Of a DNA stretch of 31,812 nt, positions 23,401 to 30,554 are shown one piece after another. Position numbers and translations under genes: made by a program. The stretch comes from CAIWHR01 sp039915505 (GTDB lineage: Bacteria; Pseudomonadota; Gammaproteobacteria; Burkholderiales; Casimicrobiaceae). The stretch's first letter is position 1. Each line of letters opens with the position of its first letter. Location of the stretch: contig JBDSND010000169.1 in the NCBI GenBank assembly GCA_039915505.1, positions 1 to 31,812 on the forward strand, in the 5' to 3' direction. Under the pieces are notes generated by a model that saw only the letters and a program-made list of their open reading frames with translations, had not been told where the DNA came from and did not search any database.

Positions 23401-23479
23401 TGATTGAAGGCTAACGTTGGCCGGCCGACAGGACACGCTGTGCCCGCAGCATCACCATCATCTGTACAAGGATTCGAAC

Positions 23480-23974
23480 ATGCTGGATCACCTTATGTCC
23501 CGCTCCCTCGCCGCAAGTCTGGGCCTCGCCGCGGTCCTGGCGCTCGGGATCGTGTCGGCCGCAGGCGCGGCCACTTCCCTGCCGGGAACGATGACCGTGA
23601 CGTCGGCGCATGGCTTCGGCGATACGGTGACGCGTCTCGAGCAGTCCGTCGAAGCGAACAAGATGGGGTTGGTGGCGAAGGCGAGCGCCAGCGCCGGCGC
23701 AGCCGCCCGCGGGGTGAAGATTCCCGGCAACACGGTGTTGATGGTATTTCGCAACGATTATGCAGTGCGGATGCTCGCCGCGAGCGTGCCCGCCGGCATC
23801 GAGGCGCCGATCCGGCTCTATGTCACCGAGGAAGCCGATGGCAAGGCCAGTGTGACGTATCGCACGCCGTCCGCGCTGTTCGCCCCGTACGGCAACGCAC
23901 AGCTGGACGCCATGGCGCAGGAACTCGATCCGATCTTCGCGAGCATCGTGCGCGGTGCGGTGACCAGCAAGTAG
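23480..23974 (+). CDS. exported DUF302 protein
   Basis: A 164-residue protein with a hydrophobic leader (SLAASLGLAAVLALGIVSAAGAA) and a DUF302 domain: TVTSAHGFGDTVTRLEQSVEANKMGLVAKA, then VLMVFRNDYAVRMLAASVPAGIEAPIRLYVTEEADGKASVTYRTPSALFAPYG. AAGGA lies upstream of the ATG at 23480. DUF302 proteins are often found beside metal and sulfur stress genes; their biochemical role is unknown. It is likely the last gene of the Cys-repeat operon and converges on the dsrE-like gene. Bases 23975-24147 between the two are GC-rich without a clear terminator. Confidence 0.82.
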   Translation: MLDHLMSRSLAASLGLAAVLALGIVSAAGAATSLPGTMTVTSAHGFGDTVTRLEQSVEANKMGLVAKASASAGAAARGVKIPGNTVLMVFRNDYAVRMLAASVPAGIEAPIRLYVTEEADGKASVTYRTPSALFAPYGNAQLDAMAQELDPIFASIVRGAVTSK

Positions 23975-24147
23975 CCTTGGGCCGCCGCCGCGACCCGGGC
24001 TGCGGGGACGTGGCGCGCCGCGCCCTTGTCTGGTTGGCGTGCGCCCGGCGGCGCGGCTCGGCCTTGGGAGTAGAGGTCGCGTGCCGTCGAAACGGATGAT
24101 GTTTCTCGAGCGCGGACCGTCGCTCCCTTCGCTGCGAGGTGATGCGC

Positions 24148-24600
24148 TCAGGGCCGCACGTAGGCCCAGCCTTGCTGCTGCTTTTTCATGATCTCGGTGA
24201 CCCCTGCCGGCACGTATCCGACCTTGGGCAGCATGTCCGCGTAGGTCAGCTTCTGGGCGTGCATGGTGTTCTCGCAGGCGACCACGGTAATGCCCTTGGC
24301 ACGCGCGTCGTCGACCCGCGCGCCCACTTCCGAGTCCTTGGTCAGCATGCCGATGCCGGGTCCGTAGGCCACGATCTCGATCTCCACATTCTCCTCGCCC
24401 AAATCCACTTGCACGTTGCGGGCATTGTTGAGGGCGAGATTCCACTTCTTCGGATCGTTATCGCTGACCTGGATGACCAAGCGGTTCTTGACCGGGGCGG
24501 CCACCCTGGTCGCGGTGTCGGCCGCCGAGGCGACCAAACTGCCACCGAGCAGGAATGCGCCTACGAAGCTCAAGGTCATGATCAGAGTTCTGCTGTGCAT
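24148..24600 (-). CDS. exported DsrE-like protein
   Basis: A 150-residue protein with a signal peptide ending LVASA. The body NRLVIQVSDNDPKKWNLALNNARNVQVDLGEENVEIEIVAYGPGIGML is the N-terminal half of the DsrE/DsrF/YchN fold. The segment GITVVACENTMHA places one cysteine where sulfur-carrier members have theirs. GGAG precedes the ATG at 24600. Cytoplasmic DsrE proteins pass persulfide sulfur, but this is a periplasmic relative whose function is not established. It is divergent from the first ECF gene and preceded by a TGTAAG-N16-CGTC element. Confidence 0.82.
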   Translation of the reverse strand: MHSRTLIMTLSFVGAFLLGGSLVASAADTATRVAAPVKNRLVIQVSDNDPKKWNLALNNARNVQVDLGEENVEIEIVAYGPGIGMLTKDSEVGARVDDARAKGITVVACENTMHAQKLTYADMLPKVGYVPAGVTEIMKKQQQGWAYVRP

Positions 24601-24701
24601 CGCATCTCCTTGCCCGTTCCGGGCGCTATGAATGGCGTCGGGGTGGGTAGCCTGCGCGCAGCTTGCCCGCGAGGCTCCCACACGGGCCGTAGCTTAGCTT
24701 A

Positions 24702-24727
24702 GACGAGGGACGCCGACGTTGCTTACA
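24702..24727 (-). promoter_or_regulatory. ECF-type promoter candidate for the dsrE-like gene
   Basis: On the minus strand: TGTAAG (24727-24722), 16 bases, then CGTC (24705-24702). CGTC is a common ECF -10 core and 16 bases a usual spacing. It lies about 100 bases upstream of the ATG at 24600. Confidence 0.5.
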
Positions 24728-24755
24728 GCCGCTGCACCTGGTATCGGACCGTGAA

Positions 24756-24782
24756 TGTAAGGTTCGCAGCCCAGCCCCGGTC
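24756..24782 (+). promoter_or_regulatory. weaker ECF-type promoter candidate for the first sigma gene
   Basis: TGTAAGG at 24756 followed after 16 bases by CGGTC (24778-24782). The -35-like part matches the other sites; the -10-like part has one inserted base relative to CGTC. It would allow the sigma gene at 24903 to activate itself. Confidence 0.35.
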
Positions 24783-24902
24783 TTCTCCGTATCGCCATCT
24801 CTCCTTCGCAGTCTACGGAGCCCCGCGTGGGCGCCCCGGTGTGGGTCCCCCGGTGGACTCCATCTGGCGCGCGCCGGGAGAGGACGCTCATGGAGGGCTG
24901 GC

Positions 24903-25592
24903 ATGCGCACGACAGCGGCACTGGACAACGAAGCTCTGGCGGCGGAACGTCGCTACCTGATGGCCTATGCGATGTTCAAGCTGCGGGACACCACGCTTGC
25001 CGATGACGCCGTTCAAGACACTCTCGTTGCGGCCATGGCAGGCAGCGGAACATTTGCCGGGCGTTCATCGCCACGAACCTGGCTGGTGTCGATCCTGCGG
25101 CACAAGATCTGCGACGTCCTGAGTGCGCAGCGCCGCGACATCCTGGTCGGCTTCGACGAGAGCGATGGAGTCCCGGATTTCCTGCCCGGCGCACTGTTCG
25201 ATGTCCGCAAGGCGATTGCCGCGCGCGATGAGGATCGCGGATGGGGGAGTCCCGAGGCGACCATGGACCGGAAGCAGTTCTGGGCGATATTTGCGCAGTG
25301 CCTCGACACGATCCCGGTTCGCTTGCGGGAGGTGTTCGTGCTGCGCGAAGTGATGGGCGAGTCGATCGAGGCGGTGTGTAAGGATTTGGCGATCAGTGCG
25401 TCCAATTGCTCGGTGATCCTCTATCGCGCCCGTGCAAAGTTGCGGCCTTGCATGGAGCGGCATTGGCGAGGCGACGTGGCGTATCGGACGGAGGACCCTG
25501 GACTCACCCGGCGCCTTGCATCCGAACGCGTCACCACGCGGTGCATGTGTACGGTGGCTGCGCCGCCGTCGGCGCAAGCGGTCGCCGCCTGA
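24903..25592 (+). CDS. ECF sigma factor 1
   Basis: A 229-residue group 4 sigma factor. Region 2: AERRYLMAYAMFKLRDTTLADDAVQDTLVAAM and FAGRSSPRTWLVSILRHKICDVLSAQRRD. Region 4: FAQCLDTIPVRLREVFVLREVMGESIEAVCKDLAISASNCSVILYRARAKLRPCMERHW (about 130-188). The segment DRGWGSPEATMDRKQFW is typical of the ECF subgroup often paired with a small zinc anti-sigma. Relatives normally end just after ERHWF. Here a 40-residue tail follows, containing a CMC pair. No anti-sigma directly follows; the next gene is a second sigma factor, six bases downstream. Confidence 0.88.
   Translation: MRTTAALDNEALAAERRYLMAYAMFKLRDTTLADDAVQDTLVAAMAGSGTFAGRSSPRTWLVSILRHKICDVLSAQRRDILVGFDESDGVPDFLPGALFDVRKAIAARDEDRGWGSPEATMDRKQFWAIFAQCLDTIPVRLREVFVLREVMGESIEAVCKDLAISASNCSVILYRARAKLRPCMERHWRGDVAYRTEDPGLTRRLASERVTTRCMCTVAAPPSAQAVAA
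25377..25402 (+). promoter_or_regulatory. TGTAAG-N16-CGTC match inside the sigma 1 gene
   Basis: TGTAAG at 25377-25382, 16 bases, then CGTC at 25399-25402, about 200 bases ahead of the second sigma gene. It lies over codons for the conserved Cys-Lys of VCKDL, so the match may come from coding constraint. It could be an internal promoter for sigma 2, the anti-sigma and the cytochrome. Confidence 0.28.
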
Positions 25593-25597
25593 AGCAC

Positions 25598-26134
25598 ATG
25601 GCGCTACCGTTCATGGCGATACCGTCCTTTACCAAGCGCGGTCGATTCGAGCGGGCCGTGCGCGCCTACTCGGGCGATCTGTATGCGTATGCCTACTGGC
25701 TGTGCCGCGATCGCCAGCAAGCACGGGATCTGGTCCAGGAAGCCTGTCTGCGGGCCTGGAGCGGATGGGGCGGGTTGCGTGACGACAGCGCGGTCAAGGC
25801 ATGGTTGTTTACCATCGTACGCAACGAGCACGCGCGGAGTTTCGAGCGCAAGCAGGTTGCCATCGCCGACGACGACCCGGATTCGCTCGCGGCGCCCGCC
25901 GACTTCGCGCTCGAGAGCGCGCTCGAAGTGCGTGAAGCGCTGGGGGTGCTTCCCGAAAGCCTTCGTGAACCGTTGCTGTTGCAGGTGCTGGGCGGGTTCA
26001 CCTGTGGCGAGATCGCGGCCATGCTGGAGACCACGGAGGGCGCCGTGATGACCCGCCTCACCCGTGCAAGACAGGCCATGCGGCATCTCATCGAAGGTTC
26101 TACACCGGACAACAAGGAGCGGTCGATCTCATGA
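25598..26134 (+). CDS. ECF sigma factor 2
   Basis: A 178-residue sigma factor (173 if started at 25613). Region 2: FERAVRAYSGDLYAYAYWLCRDRQQARDLVQEACLRAWSGWGGLRDDSAVKAWLFTIVRNEHAR. Region 4: ALGVLPESLREPLLLQVLGGFTCGEIAAMLETTEGAVMTRLTRARQAMRHLI. It differs clearly from sigma 1, so the pair is not a recent duplication. Its stop overlaps the anti-sigma start (ATGA at 26131), indicating that this is the cognate partner. Confidence 0.9.
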   Translation: MALPFMAIPSFTKRGRFERAVRAYSGDLYAYAYWLCRDRQQARDLVQEACLRAWSGWGGLRDDSAVKAWLFTIVRNEHARSFERKQVAIADDDPDSLAAPADFALESALEVREALGVLPESLREPLLLQVLGGFTCGEIAAMLETTEGAVMTRLTRARQAMRHLIEGSTPDNKERSIS

Positions 26135-26802
26135 ATTGTCTTGATTTTCGCCGCATCGTGTTGGTCGATCCGAGGGGTCTCGACCCCGCGGCCCGGGAGC
26201 ATGCGGCCGCGTGCCCGGCTTGCGCACAGTTCCATGAGCGGGCGCTCGAACTGGACGACGAGGTGCTGGATGCCGCCCGGATTACGGTGCCCGCCGGCCT
26301 GGCTGACCAGGTACTCGGTGCCGTCGCGACGCCGTCGCGCCTGCGCCGTTCGCTCTATGCGATGGCTGCGTCGGTCGTGCTGGCGGTGGGCCTTGCGGTA
26401 GGCGCCTGGTATCCCCACGATGACCCGCTGGCGCGGGCCGGCATCGACTTCGTGGTCGACGAAGAGGCTTCCGCCATCCTTTCGGCGAAGCCTGCGGACC
26501 AGGCGGATCTGCAGCGCGTGGCGCGGGCCCTGGACGTGCATCTGCCCGACCAACTCGGCACGATCCGCTACATCGGCACGTGTCCGTTCGGGGGTGTGAT
26601 CGCGCACCACGTCGTCGTGACCTCGCCCACCGGCAAGGTCACCTTGCTGTTGCTGCCCGATCGCAGCCTCTCCGCACCGGCGAGTGCATCCTCGCGTGGC
26701 TTCCGCGCACTCGTAAAGCCAGTCAAGGGCGGCAGTGTGGCGATCATCGCGAACACGGCGCGAGGCGTCGAGCGCACCAGCGAAATGCTCGTACACGGTT
26801 GA
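26131..26802 (+). CDS. membrane anti-sigma factor with zinc motif, DUF3379-like
   Basis: A 223-residue protein. The N-terminal cytoplasmic part has C3 and H24-x3-C28-x2-C31 (HAAACPAC), the ZAS zinc anti-sigma pattern that binds ECF factors. One membrane helix follows at about 73-93, then a periplasmic domain with YIGTCPFGGVIAHHVVV (C151, H159, H160) and TSPTGKVTLLLLPD. I take it to be DUF3379. The periplasmic Cys and His pair could sense an oxidant or copper, releasing sigma 2. Translational coupling to sigma 2 supports the pairing; whether it also controls sigma 1 is unknown. Confidence 0.85.
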   Translation: MNCLDFRRIVLVDPRGLDPAAREHAAACPACAQFHERALELDDEVLDAARITVPAGLADQVLGAVATPSRLRRSLYAMAASVVLAVGLAVGAWYPHDDPLARAGIDFVVDEEASAILSAKPADQADLQRVARALDVHLPDQLGTIRYIGTCPFGGVIAHHVVVTSPTGKVTLLLLPDRSLSAPASASSRGFRALVKPVKGGSVAIIANTARGVERTSEMLVHG

Positions 26803-26850
26803 TCCACCGTACCACGAGGCCGGGAACCCGGTCCCCAACGAGGAGGAACC

Positions 26851-27639
26851 ATGCAACCGAGACTGACTTGCCTGACCAAGGCCCTAATCTCCGCGGGCGC
26901 ACTTTCGTTCGCGCTGGGCGGTGCCGCCGTACTGGCCGCCGCACCTTGCAGCCCTTGCACCGCAAAGCCTCGCGCCAAGGGATCGGCCAATCCCTGCGCG
27001 GCCAAAGCCAATCCCTGCGCTGCGAAGGCCAATCCCTGCGCTGCGAAAGCCAACCCGTGCGCCGCCAAGGCGAACCCCTGCGCCGCCAAGAAGAACCCCT
27101 GCGCCGCCAAGAGCCCTTGTGCGGCGGGGGACAAGTTGAATCCGAAACTCGTCACCCGGCCTGCGGGGTACAAGCCATATGCGGGTAACCATGCCGAGCT
27201 AGCTACCCAAGGCAAGATGCTCTGGAACGACACCAAGCTCAGCACCAACGGTCTGTCGTGCAACACCTGCCACCAGGGTAACAACGCGTTCGAGCCGACC
27301 TTTGCCAAACCCTATCCCCACGCCGTAGCGATGGCCAAGGACCAGAGCGGGGTGAAGCAGGTGCACCTCGACGAGATGGTGCAATTCTGTATGGTCGTGC
27401 CGATGGCGGCCAAGCCGCTCGCCTGGAATTCCAAGGAACTCGCGGCCCTGACGGCCTACACCGCAGACGTGCAGAAGGGTTTCAAGCCCGTCGGCGGAAA
27501 GCAGAATCCCTGTGCAGCGAAGAATCCCTTCGCGGCCAAGAGCCCCTGCGCAGCCAAGAACCCCTGCGCAGCCAAGAACCCCTGTGCCGCGAAAAACCCC
27601 TGCGCGGCCAAAAACCCCTGTGCAGCGAAAAAGAAGTAG
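26851..27639 (+). CDS. cytochrome c flanked by NPCAAK cysteine repeats
   Basis: A 262-residue exported protein. AGGAGG is four bases before the ATG, then a signal peptide to about residue 31. Order: CSPC; five ANPCAAK heptads, KNPCAAK and SPCAAG (47-93); a monohaem cytochrome c domain (about 95-212) with CNTCH at 137-141 and possible axial methionines in DEMVQFCMVVPM (176, 182, 185); then seven C-terminal hexads (219-262), one with Cys changed to Phe (NPFAAK). The core (KMLWNDTKLSTNGLSCNTCHQG, YPHAVAMAK, LDEMVQFCMVVPM) belongs to an exported cytochrome family I recognise only as uncharacterised. About 15 repeat-type thiols per haem suggest electron exchange with, or metal loading of, the Cys tails. 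It lies 48 bases after the anti-sigma gene. Confidence 0.85.
   Translation: MQPRLTCLTKALISAGALSFALGGAAVLAAAPCSPCTAKPRAKGSANPCAAKANPCAAKANPCAAKANPCAAKANPCAAKKNPCAAKSPCAAGDKLNPKLVTRPAGYKPYAGNHAELATQGKMLWNDTKLSTNGLSCNTCHQGNNAFEPTFAKPYPHAVAMAKDQSGVKQVHLDEMVQFCMVVPMAAKPLAWNSKELAALTAYTADVQKGFKPVGGKQNPCAAKNPFAAKSPCAAKNPCAAKNPCAAKNPCAAKNPCAAKKK
26986..27129 (+). repeat. N-terminal NPCAAK coding repeat in the cytochrome gene
   Basis: Five 21-base units encoding ANPCAAK, followed by two degenerate units (KNPCAAK, SPCAAG). Very close in sequence to the 3' end of the Cys-repeat gene at 21678-22091, suggesting exchange between the two. Confidence 0.88.
27505..27636 (+). repeat. C-terminal NPCAAK coding repeat in the cytochrome gene
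   Basis: Seven 18-base units encoding NPCAAK-type hexads without the linker alanine, one carrying Phe in place of Cys. The period differs from the N-terminal block (6 against 7 residues), so the blocks expanded separately. Confidence 0.88.
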
Positions 27640-27713
27640 CCGCGTCGATCGCATCCGGCCGCCTGCGGGTTGATTCACTCCCGCCGGTGCCTGCCGACGT
27701 ATACCATCGCTGC

Positions 27714-28925
27714 ATGAGCACGCTCTCGACGCCAGCGGCCTCCCCCGTGGGGACCGCGACGGAGGACTCCCCGGGCATTCCGATCCAGCGCGCGGTCGTG
27801 GCCGGCGCGGTGGCGCTCGCCCTCGCGCTCGCAGCGCCCCTTGCCGGCTTCGGTTCCCGATTGCCGCTACTGCTGGTAATCGGTATTGCGTGCGGGATCA
27901 CTTTGCATCACGCCGCATTCGGTTTCACATCGGCCTATCGCCGCATGTTCCTGGACCGCGATACGGCCGGCGTCGAAGCGCAACTCCTGATGCTGGCGAC
28001 CGCCACGGTTCTGTTCGCGCCGGCCCTTGCGGCCGGCTCCATCCTCGGCACGCCCGTGGTGGGCGCCAATGCCCCGGTGGGCTGGCAGGTCGCCATCGGC
28101 GCATTCGTTTTCGGCCTTGGCATGCAGCTCGGTGACGGCTGTGGATCCGGCACGCTCTACAAGGTGGGAGGCGGCAGTGTGCGGATGGTCGTCACCCTGG
28201 TCACCTTCTGCGCCGGCGGTTTCTGGGCGAGCCTGCACATGGGGGCGTGGCAATCACTGCCCGACCTCGGGACCCAGGTGCTGGGTGAATCCCTGGGCTG
28301 GCGCGCGGCGGTCGGTGTCCAGCTCGGCGTCCTGGGCCTGCTCTATGTCGGATTGCGCGCCGTGCGCCGGCCGTCGCCGCAAGGCGCGGCCCGAACCGCG
28401 GCGCGGGGATGGCGGCGTGTCGTTGCGGGGACGTGGCCGCTCGTGGCAGGGGCGATCCTGCTCGCGGTGCTCAACTTCACCACCCTTGCGGTCGCAGGTC
28501 ATCCATGGAGCATCACCTGGGGGTTCACGCTCTGGGCGGCGAAGCTGGCCCGGCTTGCCGGCTGGGACCCGGACGGAGCTTCGTTCTGGGCCGGCGACTT
28601 CCAGCGCGAGGCGCTCGACGCTCCGGTCCTGGGCGACTCGACGTCGGTGATGAACGTCGGCATCATCCTCGGCGCGGTGCTGGCGGCGGCACTCGCCGGC
28701 CGCTTCGCGGCGCGCGGGCGGCTTCCCCCGCGATCCCTGCTAGCGGCGGCGATCGGTGGATTGTTGATGGGATATGGCGCACGGATCGCCTTCGGCTGCA
28801 ACATCGGTGCTTTCTTTTCGGGGGTGGCGTCGACCAGTTTGCACGGCTGGCTATGGATCCTGATGGCACTCCCCGGCAACTGGATCGGCGCACGGCTGCG
28901 CCCGCGATTCGGACTGTCGACGTGA
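27714..28925 (+). CDS. YeeE/YedE (TsuA-like) thiosulfate/sulfur transporter
   Basis: A 403-residue inner-membrane protein with about ten helices. The three cysteines used for thiosulfate passage in characterised YeeE/TsuA have counterparts here: GIACGITLHH, GDGCGSGTLYKVGGGS and RIAFGCNIGAFFSGVASTSLHGW. The ATG at 27714 is preferred to an in-frame GTG at 27687; neither has a strong ribosome-binding site. It lies 74 bases after the cytochrome gene, on the same strand. Sulfur import for cysteine or persulfide supply would fit a system that makes Cys-rich proteins. Some family members may carry other sulfur species. Confidence 0.9.
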   Translation: MSTLSTPAASPVGTATEDSPGIPIQRAVVAGAVALALALAAPLAGFGSRLPLLLVIGIACGITLHHAAFGFTSAYRRMFLDRDTAGVEAQLLMLATATVLFAPALAAGSILGTPVVGANAPVGWQVAIGAFVFGLGMQLGDGCGSGTLYKVGGGSVRMVVTLVTFCAGGFWASLHMGAWQSLPDLGTQVLGESLGWRAAVGVQLGVLGLLYVGLRAVRRPSPQGAARTAARGWRRVVAGTWPLVAGAILLAVLNFTTLAVAGHPWSITWGFTLWAAKLARLAGWDPDGASFWAGDFQREALDAPVLGDSTSVMNVGIILGAVLAAALAGRFAARGRLPPRSLLAAAIGGLLMGYGARIAFGCNIGAFFSGVASTSLHGWLWILMALPGNWIGARLRPRFGLST

Positions 28926-29031
28926 GGCGACCAAGTCCTCGATGGCCGCACCCGGGGCTAACCGGCCAGGCAACTTGGCGGCAGCTGGCAGGCCAACTCA
29001 TTCCCCCTAATCCGCGGCAACCAAGGCTCCC

Positions 29032-29880
29032 ATGACCACCGTCACCATCCGCATCCGTATTGGTCTCCCTATCTGGCTCGCCATGGCGGTCGCGCTACTC
29101 ACGGTCGGCACGATGTCGACGGCGTCGGCCGCGTTCGACCAGGGTCACGCCGCCTGGAATAGCTTGTTGCGCAAGCACGTGGTCGTGACCGGAGGCGGCA
29201 GCGCCTCGCGGGTCAACTACGCCGGCATGCAGCAGGACCGCGCGGTGCTGCAGGCCTACCTCGACACCCTGACCCAGGTATCCCGCGCCGAGTACGACGG
29301 CTGGAGCAAGCCGCAGCGGATGGCGTTCTTGATCAATGCCTACAATGCGTTCACAGTTGAGCTCATCCTTACCAAGTATCCGGATCTGCAGTCGATCAAG
29401 GACCTCGGCGGGCTGTTCGGAAGCCCGTGGAAGAAAAAATTCTTCAAGCTCCTCGGCGAGCCGATGTCGCTCGACGGGATCGAGCATGACATCTTGAGGA
29501 AGCGTGGGGCATTCGACGATCCACGCGTGCACTTCGCCGTGAACTGTGCATCGATTGGCTGCCCCATGCTGCGCGAGGAAGTCTTCGTGGCTGATCGTCT
29601 GGACGCGCAGCTCGCCAACCAGGCCCTGCGGTTCATGTCCGATCGCACCCGCAATCGCTATGACGCCAAGTCCGGCAAGCTGGAGGTCTCCAGCATCTTC
29701 GACTGGTATGGCGATGATTTCCGAGCCGGTTTCCGGGGTTGGAAAAGCCCCGCTGATTTTTTCGCGGACTATGCCCGGTCCCTCGCCAGCGATGCCGGTG
29801 CACAGAAGCGAGTAAGCGAACGCGACGTACCCATCGAGTTCCTGAACTACGACTGGAAGCTGAACGATGTCCGGCCCTGA
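29032..29880 (+). CDS. exported DUF547 protein
   Basis: A 282-residue protein with an N-terminal hydrophobic segment ending STASA (about residues 12-34). DUF547 marks: VNYAGMQQDRAVLQAYLDTL, WSKPQRMAFLINAYNAFTVELIL, HFAVNCASIGCPMLREE and the ending IEFLNYDWKLN. NCASxGCP is the family's conserved Cys pair. The fold relates to cysteine-protease or transglutaminase-like proteins, but the function is not established. It follows the transporter gene by about 106 bases. A 13-base sequence at its stop is duplicated in tandem (29866-29891). Confidence 0.88.
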   Translation: MTTVTIRIRIGLPIWLAMAVALLTVGTMSTASAAFDQGHAAWNSLLRKHVVVTGGGSASRVNYAGMQQDRAVLQAYLDTLTQVSRAEYDGWSKPQRMAFLINAYNAFTVELILTKYPDLQSIKDLGGLFGSPWKKKFFKLLGEPMSLDGIEHDILRKRGAFDDPRVHFAVNCASIGCPMLREEVFVADRLDAQLANQALRFMSDRTRNRYDAKSGKLEVSSIFDWYGDDFRAGFRGWKSPADFFADYARSLASDAGAQKRVSERDVPIEFLNYDWKLNDVRP

Positions 29881-30218
29881 TGTCCGGCCCCCTGATCGCG
29901 GCCTTGCGTGTGTGATCGCCGATGGGGCTGCGACGATTCCGAGTTGTCCGCGCCGTAGCGGTATCCGTTGGCGCAGGCTCTTGCTGAGCACCGTCGACGT
30001 GGTGCGGGCACTCAGGATTTGGCCTGGCAAAATCACCTAACCCGCCATCGCGGTTGGAGGTAGGCGCGCTTCGCTGTCGTGCATCCAGGGAAGATCGAAG
30101 GGACGACGCTCGGAGTTGAACGCCGTCCCTTCGTGGTCCGCCGCCGTACGGGGCGTGACTTTCGCTCGCCGACTCCCGGAGCCAAGCGGTGCTTGGGCGG
30201 GCTCGGACTGCGAAACGA
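29881..30218. other. gene-free stretch between convergent genes
   Basis: This lies between the DUF547 stop and the MXKDX stop on the other strand. I see no credible gene. It holds a short duplication next to the DUF547 stop and one inverted repeat, listed separately. Confidence 0.45.
30096..30133. terminator. inverted repeat, possible bidirectional terminator
   Basis: CGAAGGGACG (30096-30105) and CGTCCCTTCG (30124-30133) form a perfect 10-base stem with an 18-base loop. It sits between two convergent genes, a normal terminator position, but no T-tract follows on either strand. Confidence 0.35.
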
Positions 30219-30554
30219 CTATTTCTTGGCCGGGGCCATGGTCCCGCCATCCTTTTTCATGTCGTCTTTCTTCATCATGTCGTCTTTCTTCATCATGGCG
30301 CTATCTTTTTTCATCATCTCGGCGCAGTCGGCATCGATTTTCATCGCGGCACCATCCTTCTTCATACCGTCTTTTTTCATGCCGTCCTTCTTGGCCATGC
30401 CCATGTGATCCTTGCACTCCTGCATGGTCATTTCCTTTTTCGCCATGCCGTCTTTGGCCATCGAGTCCTTTTTCATGGCTTGAGCATTCACCCCGACGGT
30501 GACGAACGACATGGAAGCGCACGCGAGAATTGCCGCAACGGTTTTGATTTGCAT
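30219..30554 (-). CDS. exported MXKDX-repeat, Met/Lys/Asp-rich peptide (MrpX-like)
   Basis: A 111-residue protein. AAAGGAG lies six bases before the ATG, and a signal peptide ends VNAQA. The mature 85 residues are almost wholly M-x-K-D-x type repeats (MKKDG, MAKDG, MMKKDD), with 18 Met by my count and two Cys (47 and 77). It fits the 'pentapeptide MXKDX repeat' class. In Azospira, the similar Met-rich MrpX is controlled by an ECF sigma factor and scavenges hypochlorite, with MsrP repairing it; no msrP is visible here. Copper binding is an alternative use of the Met side chains. A TGTAAG-N16-CCGAC element lies about 100 bases upstream. Confidence 0.88.
   Translation of the reverse strand: MQIKTVAAILACASMSFVTVGVNAQAMKKDSMAKDGMAKKEMTMQECKDHMGMAKKDGMKKDGMKKDGAAMKIDADCAEMMKKDSAMMKKDDMMKKDDMKKDGGTMAPAKK

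Larger units (their letters stand above)
24601..24902. other. divergent promoter region between dsrE-like and sigma genes
   Basis: These 302 bases contain no credible gene. They carry two outward-facing TGTAAG elements (24722-24727 on the minus strand, 24756-24761 on the plus strand), only 28 bases apart, one towards each flanking gene. Confidence 0.6.

Noticed and set aside
23975..24147. terminator between the convergent DUF302 and dsrE-like genes
   Set aside because: Only an 8-base GC stem with a long loop could be drawn and there is no T-tract; such stems are expected by chance in this GC-rich stretch.
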